A stretch of DNA of 64,000 nt, taken from Sphingomonadaceae bacterium (GTDB taxonomy: Bacteria; Pseudomonadota; Alphaproteobacteria; Sphingomonadales; Sphingomonadaceae). The notes under the pieces were generated by a model that was not told the origin of the DNA, ran no database searches, and worked only from the letters and a program-made list of their open reading frames with translations. Shown piece by piece: positions 16,666-25,955 of the stretch. Within the stretch, counting starts at the first letter, position 1. Every line of letters begins with the position of its first letter. The stretch lies in NCBI GenBank assembly GCA_027533105.1, contig JAPZTW010000002.1:372001-436000 (forward strand), in the 5' to 3' direction. The position numbers and the translations under genes are program-made.

Positions 16666-17691
16666 TCAACCCTTCTTGAGGTGGCGGCGTCCGAGCAATT
16701 CGGCGATCTGGACCGCATTCAGCGCGGCCCCCTTGCGCAGGTTGTCCGACACGCACCACAGCGACAGACCGTTGTCGACCGTCGGGTCCTCGCGCACCCG
16801 CGAAACGAAGGTCGCGCCATCGCCCACACATTCGACCGGGGTCACGTATCCACCGTCCTCGCGCTTGTCGATCAGCATCACCCCGGGGGCTTCGCGCAGC
16901 AGGTCTTGGGCCTGTTCCGCGCTGATCTCGTCCTCGAACTCCAGGTTGATCGCCTCGCTGTGGCCGACGAACACCGGCACGCGCACGCAGGTAGCGGTTA
17001 CCTTGATCTTGGGATCGAGGATCTTCTTGGTTTCCACCACCATCTTCCATTCTTCCTTGGTCGAGCCATCATCCAGGAAGCTGTCGATGTGCGGGATCAC
17101 GTTGAAGGCGATCTGCTTGGTGAACTTTACCGGCTCGTTGGCCTGGCCGACGAAGATGTTGCGGCTCTGCTCGAACAGCTCGTCCATCCCCTGCTTGCCT
17201 GCGCCCGAGACCGATTGGTAGGTCGCGACGACCACCCGCTTGATCTTCGCCGCATCGTGCAGCGGCTTCAGCGCCACGACCATCTGCGCGGTCGAGCAGT
17301 TGGGGTTGGCGATGATCATCTTCGCCTTGTAGCCGTCGATCGCGTCCGGGTTCACCTCGGGCACGATCAGCGGCACGTCGGGGTCCATGCGATAGAGGCT
17401 GGAATTGTCGATCACCACGCAGCCTGCCGCTGCCGCCCGCGGCGCATGGACCTTCGATACGTCCGACCCGGCGGAAAACAGCGCAATGTCCCAGCCGGCA
17501 AAGTCAAAATGATCGATATTGCGGACCTTCAGCATCCGCCCGGTCTCGCCAAATTCGATCTCGTCCCCGGTCGAGCGCGACGAGGCGACCGCGGCCAGCT
17601 CGTCGATCGGAAATTCGCGCTCGGCCAGCACGTTCAGCATCTCGCGCCCGACATTGCCCGTCGCGCCGACCACTACCACCCGGTAACCCAT
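16666..17691 (-). CDS. asd: Aspartate-semialdehyde dehydrogenase
   Basis: A 341-residue protein beginning MGYRVVVVGATGNVGREMLNVL (NADP-binding GxxGxxG). It contains SSRSTG, FSAGSDVS, the catalytic Cys in IIANPNCSTAQM, TYQSVSGAGKQGM, and the substrate Arg/His region VRVPVFVGHSEAINLEF. It makes aspartate semialdehyde for Lys/DAP, Thr and Met. The ATG at 17691 has GGAG 8 bases upstream; the longer open frame reading in from the upstream gene was rejected. It is followed 7 bases later by a hydrolase gene. Confidence 0.96.
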   Translation of the reverse strand: MGYRVVVVGATGNVGREMLNVLAEREFPIDELAAVASSRSTGDEIEFGETGRMLKVRNIDHFDFAGWDIALFSAGSDVSKVHAPRAAAAGCVVIDNSSLYRMDPDVPLIVPEVNPDAIDGYKAKMIIANPNCSTAQMVVALKPLHDAAKIKRVVVATYQSVSGAGKQGMDELFEQSRNIFVGQANEPVKFTKQIAFNVIPHIDSFLDDGSTKEEWKMVVETKKILDPKIKVTATCVRVPVFVGHSEAINLEFEDEISAEQAQDLLREAPGVMLIDKREDGGYVTPVECVGDGATFVSRVREDPTVDNGLSLWCVSDNLRKGAALNAVQIAELLGRRHLKKG

Positions 17692-17720
17692 GCCAATCTC
17701 CTGTTGAACGGTCGCAGCGG

Positions 17721-19085
17721 CTAGCCCTGCCCGCTGCCATTGTCCACCGGCAGCATGTCGAAGGCGACAGTGATGCGCGGCTCCTCGCTCTCGAACGGGG
17801 TCGTGCCATGCCACAGATATGACGGGAACAGCACCAGCGTGCCCTCCTTCGGCTGAACCACCCGGCGCGGCGGCAGATCGAGCTTGAGCGCGGCATCGGG
17901 CACGCCAAAGGCCAGGGCGCCCTGCCCGCTGCCCGCTGCCACTTCGGGCGGCAGGCTGGCGTAATAGGCGCTGCTCATCCAGCCGACCTGGTGGATGTGG
18001 CTGACATGGAAGCCTTCGCTCCTGAGGCGAACCGACCACGAGGTGGGGAAGCTGATCGCCCCGGTGTTGCGCGACAGGAAGGGATGGCTGGGATCATGCG
18101 GCAATTGCGCGATCCGTGATTGCGCCGCCTCACGCAGGGCAAAGGCCAGGGCCAGGATCACCGGGTCGAGCGTTTCGAACAGGTTGCCGCGCGTCTGCGT
18201 GCCGCCGCGCAGCGACTGGTCGGCTGGCTGCGCGGAGACGGCATGCCGCCCTTCCAGCACGGCGCGGATATCGGGATCGGTCCCGATGTCGATCGGCATG
18301 ACCAGGTTGTCATAATCGCACAGCCAGTGCTCGCGCGGGTCATCGAGCAGCCGCCAGGCGACCCCCAGCAGCGACCAGGCGGCCTGATCGGTCGGCACAA
18401 GCTGGGCCGCGCGCTCAGCGGCCAGGGCGGCAGCGGCGGGATCGCCCTGTCGCAACATGATGTGCGCCCGCGTGGTCAAGGCCCCGGAATAGTTCGGCTC
18501 GCGGGCCAGCAGGCCATCGACCACGGCCAGCGCCTCGGTATCGCGGTCCAACCCGCTCAGCGCGATGGCCTGATAGGTCTCGATCAACGGGTCCTGGCCC
18601 CAGCGCGCTTCCGCCGCGGCGGTCCATTCGAGCAGCTGCGCATAGTTGCCGTGGCCACGCGCAATGACCATGGCCTGGGCCCAGATCGGCCCGTTTTCCG
18701 GCACGCGGCGCAGCGCCTCGTGGAAGGTGTCCAGCGCCTCGTCCTTGCGGCCCAGCTGCGGCAGCAGGCTGGCCAGCACGACATGCGGCTCGATCAGTTC
18801 GGGCTTGATCCGCGTTGCCTCGCGATAGGCCTCGATCGCTTCGTCGAACCGCCCGGCATCGGCCAGCAGGTTGCCGCGCATGACCGCCGTTTCCGCATAG
18901 TGCAGGCCATCGGCCCAGGCGCGCTCGATCTCGACCAGCGCCTCTTCGCTGCGGCAGAGGTTGCGCAGCTCGACCGCCAGGTTGTGCCGCGAAATCCGGT
19001 CAGCGGGATTGGCGGCAAGCTGGCGGCGCAGGGCATCGGCCTGTGCGGGAATGCCGACCGGGCCGATCCCCAGGTTGCGGTTCAC
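17721..19085 (-). CDS. TPR protein with C-terminal putative 2OG-Fe(II) oxygenase domain
   Basis: From the GTG at 19085 it has 454 residues. The first ~250 hold tetratricopeptide repeats (for example AVMRGNLLADAGRFDEAIEAYREATRIKPE, then LGRKDEALDTFHEALRRVPENGPIWAQ). The last ~200 resemble the putative 2OG-Fe(II) oxygenase family, with FPTSWSVRLRSEGFHVSHIHQVGWMSSAYYASLP, LVLFPSYLWHGTTPFESEEPRITVAFD: His residues for iron and a late Arg for 2-oxoglutarate. The GTG overlaps the upstream peptidase stop by 4 bases (GTGA), so the two are coupled. The substrate is unknown; a peptide or protein hydroxylase is an inference. Confidence 0.82.
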   Translation of the reverse strand: MNRNLGIGPVGIPAQADALRRQLAANPADRISRHNLAVELRNLCRSEEALVEIERAWADGLHYAETAVMRGNLLADAGRFDEAIEAYREATRIKPELIEPHVVLASLLPQLGRKDEALDTFHEALRRVPENGPIWAQAMVIARGHGNYAQLLEWTAAAEARWGQDPLIETYQAIALSGLDRDTEALAVVDGLLAREPNYSGALTTRAHIMLRQGDPAAAALAAERAAQLVPTDQAAWSLLGVAWRLLDDPREHWLCDYDNLVMPIDIGTDPDIRAVLEGRHAVSAQPADQSLRGGTQTRGNLFETLDPVILALAFALREAAQSRIAQLPHDPSHPFLSRNTGAISFPTSWSVRLRSEGFHVSHIHQVGWMSSAYYASLPPEVAAGSGQGALAFGVPDAALKLDLPPRRVVQPKEGTLVLFPSYLWHGTTPFESEEPRITVAFDMLPVDNGSGQG

Positions 19086-21346
19086 GGCTTCACTCCGTTG
19101 CGTTCGAGGAAGGCAAAGATCGATTCCCACAGGTGCTTGCCCACCTTCGGCCCGCCGACCCGGTGGGTATAGCCGGGATAGAGCATCATCTCGAACGGCA
19201 CGGCATTGGCCTGCAGCCGCGAAATCAGCGCCGAGGAATGTTCGAACACCACGTTGTCATCGGCCATGCCGTGGATCAGCAACAGCGGATCGCTGATCTT
19301 CGCGGCATCGGCCATGGCATTGGCCTTGTCATAGGCCGCCGCGTCCGGTCCCTTCATGTCCGGGCCGGGATCGCCCATGTAGCGTTCGGTATAATGGGTA
19401 TCGTAGAGTTCCCACTTGGTGACCGGCGCGCCGGCAATCCCGGCGGCATAGACCCCCGGATCGGCCTGGAGCATCTTGAGCGTCATGTAGCCGCCATAGG
19501 ACCAGCCATAAGTCGCAATCTTGTCCGCCGCGACATAGGGCAGCGTCTTGAGGAACTGCGCACCGGCCAGCTGGTCCTCCACCTCGACCCCGCCCATGGC
19601 GCGATAGAGCTGCTTCGCGAAATCTACGCCGCGGTTGTCCGATCCGCGATTGTCGATTTCGAACCAGATATAACCCTTGTCGACCACGGCCTGGGCCAGC
19701 GGGTTCATCCAGGCCTTCAGAACCTCCTGCGTGCTCGGCCCGCCATAGTGCGAGAAGAACACCGGATAGCGCTTGCCCGGCTCCAACGGCGGAGTGATCA
19801 TGTTCCAGTGCAGCACGGTGCCATCTGACGCCTTGATGGTCCCGAACTCGGTCGGGCGATGGCTGGCGAGGTAGGGTGCATAGGGATGGCTGGCATTCAG
19901 CTTGTTTTCCTCCACCCAGGCGATCCGCTTGCCGCTCTGATCGGCCAGGTAGACCTGCGGCGGCTGGTTCAGAGCCGAGCGCGAGATCAGCAGCGATTTG
20001 CCCGATTTGTCCATGCTGGCGCTGTTGTGAAAGCCGGTGTCGGTCAGGCGCGTGACCTTGCCGGGATTGTCCAGATCCAGCGCATAGACCTGGTGCGCCA
20101 GCGGCCCGTCCTTGGTGCCGGTGAAGAACACCTTGCCGCTGGTCTGATCGACCCCGGCGAGCGCAGTGACGACCCAGTCACCCTTGGTGAGCTGCCGCCA
20201 CTTGCCCTGCTTGAAGTGCCACAGATGACCAAAGCCATCGCGCTGCGACCACCAGACCAGGCTGCCGTCCTTGAGGAAACGATAGCTGTCAGACAGGTCG
20301 ATCCAGTGGCCCTCGGCCGCCGTCTCGGTGAACAGCACCCGGCTCTGGCCGGTGGCCGGATCGACCGCCAGCATGTCGAGCCGGGTCTGGGCGCGGTTCT
20401 GGCGCTGGACATAGAGCGTCCTGGCATCCGGTGCCCAATCGACCCGGGAAAGGTAGATGTCCTTGTCGGGCCCCAGGTCCACTTCCACCCGCCCACTGCC
20501 ATCGGGCTTTTGCACGAACAGCGCCACCTCGGCGTTCGGCGTGCCTGCCAGCGGATAGCGCTGGGCATAGGTCTTGGTCCCCTCTGCCCCGATCGCGGCG
20601 CGGGTGACCACGGCCACCTTGGCTTCATCGAAACGTTGCACCGCGATCCGGCTGTCATCGGGTGCCCACCAGTAGCCAGTGATGCGGGCCATTTCCTCCT
20701 GCGCGACGAACTCGGCTTCGCCCCAGCTGACCGTCTCTGAGGCCTCCTCAGGCGTGACCGCGCTGGCCGTGCCGCCGACCGTCCCGGTCCACAGCCGCCG
20801 CCCGCGCACGAACGAGACATAGCCGCCCTTGGGGCTGAGCGCGGGGTTCAGCTCGTCCTCGGGCGTATCGGACAGGCGCTGCACCGCGCCATCCAGCCGG
20901 GCGAGGTAGAGGTCGCCATCCAGCGGCACCAGGATCGCCTTGCTGTCGGCAGCCCATTCATAGGTGACGATGCCCTTGAGGTCGCCGATCCGCAGCCGTT
21001 CGCGCTGCATCTTCTCCGCTTCGGACAGCTCGCGCCCCGAACCCAGCTTCAGCGAATCGACCAGCATGGTCCACTGGCCAGTGCTGCGATCGAAGCCCCA
21101 CAGGTCGAACCGTTCGCGATCGTCCGGGCGGTTGCGCAGCAGGGTCAGCCAACGGCCATCGGGCGAGAGCTTGACCCCGCGCGGGACCGAACCCGACAGG
21201 CTGGGGCTGGCAAAGACGCGTTCGATGGTCAGCGACTGGGCGGCAGCGGGCACGGCGCTCTCCGAAGTGGTCTGGGCAAGGGCGGGGATGGCAGGAACCA
21301 GGGCAGCAAACGCACTGGCGGCAAGCAGGCGGGAAATCGGCGACAT
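19082..21346 (-). CDS. S9 family peptidase (dipeptidyl peptidase IV)
   Basis: A 754-residue exported serine peptidase: signal peptide MSPISRLLAASAFAALVPAIPALAQ, a beta-propeller N-domain (~residues 40-480, with the EEMARITGYWWAPDDSRIA stretch carrying the Glu pair that binds the free amino end), and a catalytic alpha/beta domain with YGWSYGGYMTLKML (nucleophile), GMADDNVVFEHS (Asp) and GYTHRVGG (His). It releases N-terminal dipeptides, usually after Pro. It is the first gene of a pair with the TPR/oxygenase gene. Confidence 0.95.
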   Translation of the reverse strand: MSPISRLLAASAFAALVPAIPALAQTTSESAVPAAAQSLTIERVFASPSLSGSVPRGVKLSPDGRWLTLLRNRPDDRERFDLWGFDRSTGQWTMLVDSLKLGSGRELSEAEKMQRERLRIGDLKGIVTYEWAADSKAILVPLDGDLYLARLDGAVQRLSDTPEDELNPALSPKGGYVSFVRGRRLWTGTVGGTASAVTPEEASETVSWGEAEFVAQEEMARITGYWWAPDDSRIAVQRFDEAKVAVVTRAAIGAEGTKTYAQRYPLAGTPNAEVALFVQKPDGSGRVEVDLGPDKDIYLSRVDWAPDARTLYVQRQNRAQTRLDMLAVDPATGQSRVLFTETAAEGHWIDLSDSYRFLKDGSLVWWSQRDGFGHLWHFKQGKWRQLTKGDWVVTALAGVDQTSGKVFFTGTKDGPLAHQVYALDLDNPGKVTRLTDTGFHNSASMDKSGKSLLISRSALNQPPQVYLADQSGKRIAWVEENKLNASHPYAPYLASHRPTEFGTIKASDGTVLHWNMITPPLEPGKRYPVFFSHYGGPSTQEVLKAWMNPLAQAVVDKGYIWFEIDNRGSDNRGVDFAKQLYRAMGGVEVEDQLAGAQFLKTLPYVAADKIATYGWSYGGYMTLKMLQADPGVYAAGIAGAPVTKWELYDTHYTERYMGDPGPDMKGPDAAAYDKANAMADAAKISDPLLLIHGMADDNVVFEHSSALISRLQANAVPFEMMLYPGYTHRVGGPKVGKHLWESIFAFLERNGVKP

Positions 21347-21361
21347 CGGGACTCACGCGAA

Positions 21362-21395
21362 GAAAGGGGCGCCCCGGTGATGCGGGACGCCCCTC
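21362..21395 (-). terminator. Rho-independent terminator downstream of the DUF418 gene
   Basis: Read on the minus strand, AGGGGCGTCCCG and CGGGGCGCCCCT pair around a 6-base loop with one G-U pair, followed by TTCTT. It lies 37 bases after the DUF418 stop and just before the peptidase gene. Confidence 0.8.
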
Positions 21396-21431
21396 TCTAA
21401 CCAGCTTTGCGGCCAGCGCCAGTGGGCTGGT

Positions 21432-22766
21432 TCATCCCGCCGTCGGCAGGCGTCGGAACGGCTGCTTCCGGCAATAGGCCAGGCTCCGCCAGACCCATTC
21501 CAGCGGACCCGACTGGAACCAGCGCATCCACAGGTTGGCCAGCACCAGCTGGAACAGGATCACCGCGCTGGCCAGCCAGAACAGGTATGCCCAGCCCGGC
21601 GCGGTGGGCAGGTGCAGCCCCAGCGGCGAATAGAGGAAGTGCAGCCCGATTGCCTGCTGCATCAGGTAGAGCGTGAAGGCCATCTGCCCGGCAGCCAGCA
21701 GCGGCCAGAGCAGCTTGCGGCCCAGGCCCTGCTGCATCAGCCAGTTGATCAGCGCGACGTGCCCGATCGACACGGCGATGCGGGCATATTCGGCGGTCAT
21801 CCAGATCGTTTTCGGCCCCGGCTGGAAAGTCATGCGCTCCAGCCCGCCGACATAGCGGGCGATCAGGCCAAAACCATAGGCCAGCACCATGACCACCAGG
21901 TACTCGCGCGCGGTCCGCCCGCCCTGGATGAAGCGCAGCTTCCACAGTGCGATGCCGATCAGCATCGTCCCGAAGGCCTCGATCACTCCGCCCAGCAGCG
22001 AACCCTTGCCGACGAACAGGATATAGGTCGAAATCCAGAAGCCGGCGTAGTCACCGAACGAGCCGGACCGGGCCCTGGCCTCGTCCTTGTCGAGCTTTTG
22101 CATCGTCGGCTCCTTGCCGTTGATGCGGTCCACCTTCTCCTGCCACTCCTTGACCACCTTGGTCTCTTCGGCAGTGAGCTTGGCACCCTTCGTCTGCTTT
22201 TCGACCGCAGTGGCATGGGTGGCCTGCATTTCAGTCCGGCTGACGTATTGAAAGGCCGATCCGGCAAATTGCACCGTGCCAAACAGCAGACCGATCACCA
22301 GCAGCCAGCGCACCCGCAGCTTGCGGAACGGGAATAGCGCCAGCGCGCACAGGGCATAGACATGCAGGATATCGCCCGGCCACAGCAGCAGGAAGATGTT
22401 GATCAGGCCAAAGGCCAGCAGCCACAGGTTGCGCCGGATATAGAGGTCGGCCACGGCCACTGGCCCGTCCGGGGTCATGGCCTTGGCGAAAGTCACCATC
22501 AGGCCCGCGCCGAACAGCATTTCCAGCATCCCGCGCTGGGTGCCTTCCAGGATCGTCTGCATGGCCAGCCAGGCCGACTGATCCGCGGGCGACCATCCCA
22601 TCGCCCGGATGTTGCCCATGGCTGCCGAAACCGGCCCGGCCATGGCCGGCAGGTTCATGTAGAATATGCCAAGGATCGCGAAACCGCGCAGCGCATCGAG
22701 CACGTCGATGCGATCCTTGCCGCGCACGGGTGCAAGCACCGGCGGGGCTGCCGCTTGCTCTGTCAT
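21432..22766 (-). CDS. DUF418 domain membrane protein
   Basis: A 444-residue polytopic membrane protein with the DUF418 hallmarks: RIDVLDALRGFAILGIFYMNLPAM near the N-terminus, EMLFGAGLMVTFA, and a C-terminal block of transmembrane helices ending VILFQLVLANLWMRWFQSGPLEWVWRSLAYCRKQPF. A soluble loop of ~70 residues (about 190-260) is rich in Lys/Glu. The ATG at 22766 has GGGGAG 7 bases upstream. The family is uncharacterised; an acyltransferase- or transport-like role is sometimes suggested. A palindromic site lies in its upstream region. Confidence 0.88.
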   Translation of the reverse strand: MTEQAAAPPVLAPVRGKDRIDVLDALRGFAILGIFYMNLPAMAGPVSAAMGNIRAMGWSPADQSAWLAMQTILEGTQRGMLEMLFGAGLMVTFAKAMTPDGPVAVADLYIRRNLWLLAFGLINIFLLLWPGDILHVYALCALALFPFRKLRVRWLLVIGLLFGTVQFAGSAFQYVSRTEMQATHATAVEKQTKGAKLTAEETKVVKEWQEKVDRINGKEPTMQKLDKDEARARSGSFGDYAGFWISTYILFVGKGSLLGGVIEAFGTMLIGIALWKLRFIQGGRTAREYLVVMVLAYGFGLIARYVGGLERMTFQPGPKTIWMTAEYARIAVSIGHVALINWLMQQGLGRKLLWPLLAAGQMAFTLYLMQQAIGLHFLYSPLGLHLPTAPGWAYLFWLASAVILFQLVLANLWMRWFQSGPLEWVWRSLAYCRKQPFRRLPTAG

Positions 22767-22806
22767 TCTTGTTCTCCCCATCCTGTCGGATAGGGCGAAC
22801 ATAGCG

Positions 22807-22832
22807 AGGTGTTTTATATTTGCAATACACCT
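22807..22832 (-). promoter_or_regulatory. Operator-like palindrome upstream of the DUF418 gene
   Basis: Arms AGGTGTTTT and AATACACCT match at 8 of 9 positions around an 8-base AT-rich centre, about 40 bases before the DUF418 start codon. It is AT-rich against a GC-rich background. It could bind a dimeric repressor (TetR/PadR/GntR type); the regulator is not identifiable. Confidence 0.5.
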
Positions 22833-22852
22833 TGGCGAAGCGACACCAGATG

Positions 22853-22883
22853 CAAGAAGGGCCCCAACCAGCGGTTGGAGCCC
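22853..22883 (-). terminator. Rho-independent terminator of trmD-rplS
   Basis: On the minus strand GGGCTCCAACC-GCT-GGTTGGGGCCC (one G-U pair) is followed by TTCTT, about 30 bases after the rplS stop. Confidence 0.85.
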
Positions 22884-22910
22884 CTCGCGAATTCAGCGCT
22901 GATCAGGCGA

Positions 22911-23279
22911 TCAGGCGTCGCCCCGCACATCGCGGCGCTCGGCGATGCGAGCGCGCTTGCCGGTGCGGCCACGCAGGTAATAGAGCTTGGCCCGACGCAC
23001 CACGCCCTTGCGGACCAGGGTGATGCTGTCGATGTTGGGCGAGTAGAGCGGGAACACACGCTCCACGCCTTCACCGAAGCTCATCTTGCGGACGGTGAAG
23101 TTGCTGCCGATGCCCTTGTTGGCCCGGGCGATACACACGCCTTCAAAAGCCTGCACGCGGGCACGATCGCCTTCGATCACCTTCACGCCGACGCGCACGG
23201 TGTCACCGGGGCGAAACTCCGGAATATCCTTGGCGGCCTTGGCAATTTCCTCGGCCTCGATCTGCTGGATCAGGTTCAT
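22911..23279 (-). CDS. rplS: 50S ribosomal protein L19
   Basis: A 122-residue protein beginning [37 protein letters not shown], with [44 protein letters not shown] and a basic [18 protein letters not shown] end, all typical of L19 at the subunit interface. It follows trmD by 5 bases, the conserved bacterial order. Confidence 0.97.
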   Translation of the reverse strand: MNLIQQIEAEEIAKAAKDIPEFRPGDTVRVGVKVIEGDRARVQAFEGVCIARANKGIGSNFTVRKMSFGEGVERVFPLYSPNIDSITLVRKGVVRRAKLYYLRGRTGKRARIAERRDVRGDA

Positions 23280-23284
23280 GATCC

Positions 23285-24022
23285 TCAGTCCTTCTTTTCA
23301 CGCCGCGCGCCAGAGGCAGACTGGACCCGAGCGCCCTCATGACGCTCCCAAAGATCCGGCCTGCGTGACCGTGTATCGATCTCGGACTGGGCTTTACGCC
23401 AAGCCGCGATCTTCGCATGATCCCCCGATCGCAGCACTTCAGGGATCGTGCGCCCTTCCCATTCCTGGGGTCGGGTATAGTGGGGATATTCCAACAAACC
23501 GTTCTCGAACGATTCTTCGGACCCACTCGAAGGCGCGCCCATTACGCCGGGAAGCAGCCGAATGCAAGCGTCCAGCAGCATCAGCGCCGCCGGCTCTCCG
23601 CCCGACAGGACAATGTCGCCGATCGAGACTTCCTCGACCTGGCGGCCCTCGAAGATCCGCTCGTCAAATCCCTCGAACCGGCCGCACAGGATCGTGACGC
23701 CGGGCCCCGCCGCCAGCTCACGCACGCGGGCCTGGGTCAGCGGCTTTCCACGCGGGGTCATGGCCAGCACCGGGCAGTCGGGCTGGGCCGCGCGGGCATG
23801 GTCAATCGCGGCGGCCAGCACATCGACCCGCAGCACCATTCCCGCCCCGCCGCCGGCCGGGGTGTCATCGACCGTCTTGTGCTTGTCGATCGCGAAATCG
23901 CGGATCTGGACAGTATCGAGCGACCACTTCCCCTCGTCCCGCGCCCGCCCGGCCAGCGACAGGCCAAGTGGCCCCGGGAACATCTCGGGGTAGAGGGTCA
24001 GGACAGTGGCGGCAAAGGTCAT
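23285..24022 (-). CDS. trmD: tRNA (guanine37-N1)-methyltransferase
   Basis: A 245-residue SPOUT methyltransferase starting [27 protein letters not shown]. Knot motifs are visible: [32 protein letters not shown] and [30 protein letters not shown]. The C-terminal domain has [32 protein letters not shown]. It methylates G37 of tRNAs to prevent frameshifting. The ATG at 24022 was chosen by homology; the frame is open far upstream antisense to the amidase-like gene. It precedes rplS in an operon. Confidence 0.96.
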   Translation of the reverse strand: MTFAATVLTLYPEMFPGPLGLSLAGRARDEGKWSLDTVQIRDFAIDKHKTVDDTPAGGGAGMVLRVDVLAAAIDHARAAQPDCPVLAMTPRGKPLTQARVRELAAGPGVTILCGRFEGFDERIFEGRQVEEVSIGDIVLSGGEPAALMLLDACIRLLPGVMGAPSSGSEESFENGLLEYPHYTRPQEWEGRTIPEVLRSGDHAKIAAWRKAQSEIDTRSRRPDLWERHEGARVQSASGARREKKD

Positions 24023-24103
24023 GGTCGCCGCCTTTCCCAGATTGGCTGCCCCGGTGCAATTGAACTCTTGCACCGCCCCCCGCACCGGGGAAAAGTGCGG
24101 GGC

Positions 24104-24967
24104 ATGAAGTACCTCTCCCTGCTGCCCCTGCTCCTTGCCATTCCTGCGCCCGCCGCTGCCGAGGAGATCGGTGAATGCCGGTTCAGCCGCGAGACGCTGA
24201 CCTTTGCGGGCAGCCGTGTGGAACAGGCCACCTGCCTGCTGCGCAAGATCGAGCCGCTGGCGGTGCGCAAGCCCCAGCCGCTGCCCCCGGTCATCCGCAC
24301 CCTGATGGAAGGCGAAGGCGCGCCCACCGCCGCGCAGAAGGCCGCTGCGATCGCCGCCTTTCCCGAACCCTATCGCGCCTATGCCGCGCAGTGGGCCGAG
24401 GCGCCGATTTCCCGCACCGAAGAGGGGCTGCCCGCGCTTTACTTCGTGATCCACGATACCTCGACGCCGTTTTACGCCAATGAACCGTTCCCCAAGCGCC
24501 TGAACCGGGACTGGAAGGTCAACGATTTCACTCCCTACATGGACGGCACTTTCGCCAAGGCGCCGGTCGCGCACATCTTTCTGAACCGGGTGGGGCAGAT
24601 CTGGGCTGGCCACGATTTCCAGGAAGCCTGGCGGGCAACCAAGCTGGAGAGCCGCGTTGTCGGCCCGCGCGCCCGGGGCCGGATGGTGCATATCGAGACG
24701 GTCCAGCCGCGCCGCTTCATGCCGGGCGCGACGACCCGGGCGCGGACCTATGCCCCGAAGCCGGGCTTTACCAAAGACCAGTACCGGATGCTGGCCGCGC
24801 TCTATGTCTATGCCAGCGCCCGGGCCGGGAACTGGCTGATCCCGGCGCAGCACAACACGGTCGACGCCGGGATCCCCGATGCCCACGACGATCCGCAGAA
24901 TTTCGAGCTGAAACAGTTCGCCAAGGAACTGGAAAAGCTGCTTAATCCGCCGCGTAAGGGGCGCTGA
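24104..24967 (+). CDS. Secreted amidase-like protein (possible N-acetylmuramoyl-L-alanine amidase)
   Basis: A 287-residue protein with signal peptide [21 protein letters not shown]. The mature part has [34 protein letters not shown] and [30 protein letters not shown]. The pattern of an early His, a middle HDF and a late HxxxxxxxxxAHDDP is like the zinc site of Amidase_2/PGRP amidases, so murein amidase activity is plausible but not certain. The ATG at 24104 sets the signal peptide at the N-terminus; the longer frame is antisense to trmD. Its last 26 bases overlap rimM in convergent orientation. Confidence 0.65.
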   Translation: MKYLSLLPLLLAIPAPAAAEEIGECRFSRETLTFAGSRVEQATCLLRKIEPLAVRKPQPLPPVIRTLMEGEGAPTAAQKAAAIAAFPEPYRAYAAQWAEAPISRTEEGLPALYFVIHDTSTPFYANEPFPKRLNRDWKVNDFTPYMDGTFAKAPVAHIFLNRVGQIWAGHDFQEAWRATKLESRVVGPRARGRMVHIETVQPRRFMPGATTRARTYAPKPGFTKDQYRMLAALYVYASARAGNWLIPAQHNTVDAGIPDAHDDPQNFELKQFAKELEKLLNPPRKGR

Positions 24968-25433
24968 CCAGCAGCCGGGAATCATCCCATTCGGGCACGG
25001 CCTCGGGCCGCATCGGCACCATGAAGCGCTTGCCGGTGGGGCGCACGATCTCGATCACGTCGCCCGCGCCGAAGTTTTCGACCGCGACCACTTCGCCCAG
25101 CGCCTCGCCCTCGGTCGATACGGCGGAAAGGCCAATCAGATCAGCGTGATAGTACTCGCCCTCGGCCAACGGCGGCAGGGCGGAGCGCGGGACGGTGAGC
25201 ACGGTTCCGCGCAGCGCCTCGGCGGCATTGCGGTCGGTCACTTCGGCAAAGCGGGCGATGGCCCCGCCCTTTCCATCGTCGCGCAGCTTGGCGAGCGTCA
25301 GGCCCGAAGCGTTGAAGGCGCGGAACCGCCGGAGCGATTCCACGCCTTCACCAAACAGCTTCAAGCGTACCTCACCAGTCACACCATGCGCACCAACGAT
25401 GGCGGCAAGGGTGACTGGACGGTCCTGCGCCAA
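24942..25433 (-). CDS. rimM: Ribosome maturation factor RimM
   Basis: A 163-residue protein with [24 protein letters not shown], the RimM beta-barrel opening, [21 protein letters not shown] with the conserved YYHADLIG motif, and a PRC-barrel end with [19 protein letters not shown]. It assists 30S head assembly by binding S19. It follows rpsP by 3 bases, the conserved order rpsP-rimM. Confidence 0.95.
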   Translation of the reverse strand: MAQDRPVTLAAIVGAHGVTGEVRLKLFGEGVESLRRFRAFNASGLTLAKLRDDGKGGAIARFAEVTDRNAAEALRGTVLTVPRSALPPLAEGEYYHADLIGLSAVSTEGEALGEVVAVENFGAGDVIEIVRPTGKRFMVPMRPEAVPEWDDSRLLVSAPYAAD

Positions 25434-25436
25434 GGC

Positions 25437-25916
25437 TTAGCCTTCAGCCTGTTCTTCGGTGGCTTCGGCAGCCGGAGCTTCTTCGGCAGCAGCTTCAGCC
25501 GGAGCGGCTTCCTCAGCCACTTCCTCAACCGCCGGAGCGGCAGCGGCGGCCGCAGCGGCGGCAGCAGCTTCTTCAGCCTCGCGGGCCTTCTCGGCCTTTT
25601 CCTCGGCGCGCTCCTTGGCCTTCTTGCCGGGCTCGGCCTTCTGCGGGTTGTTGGTCGGCGCGCGCTCCTTGATGCCGGCCTTGTCGAGCAGGCGGGCAAC
25701 GCGGTCGGTCGGCTGGGCGCCAACGCCGATCCAGTACTTCACGCGGTCTTCGACTAGGCGCACGCGGTTGGCGTCGTCCTTGGCGAGCAGCGGGTTGTAG
25801 GTGCCGACCTGCTCGAGGAACTTGCCGTCACGCGGGGCGCGGCTGTTGGCAACGACGATCTTGTAGTACGGGCGCTTCTTCGAGCCACCACGCGAAAGAC
25901 GAAGGGAAACAGACAT
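25437..25916 (-). CDS. rpsP: 30S ribosomal protein S16 with long C-terminal extension
   Basis: The S16 core [44 protein letters not shown] and [23 protein letters not shown] occupies ~85 residues. The protein is 159 residues because of an added Lys/Glu/Ala helix and a very Ala/Glu-rich tail (runs of Ala near residues 115-125). It is first in rpsP-rimM. The extension is far longer than in enteric S16. Confidence 0.96.
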   Translation of the reverse strand: MSVSLRLSRGGSKKRPYYKIVVANSRAPRDGKFLEQVGTYNPLLAKDDANRVRLVEDRVKYWIGVGAQPTDRVARLLDKAGIKERAPTNNPQKAEPGKKAKERAEEKAEKAREAEEAAAAAAAAAAAPAVEEVAEEAAPAEAAAEEAPAAEATEEQAEG

Positions 25917-25955
25917 TTGAACTACCTTTCGAACAAATCAGATTAAAATCGAGAA

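Noticed and set aside
15108..16679. 523-codon plus-strand frame opposite the M2 peptidase and hydrolase genes
   Set aside because: Antisense artefact of high GC; both minus-strand genes carry clear catalytic motifs.
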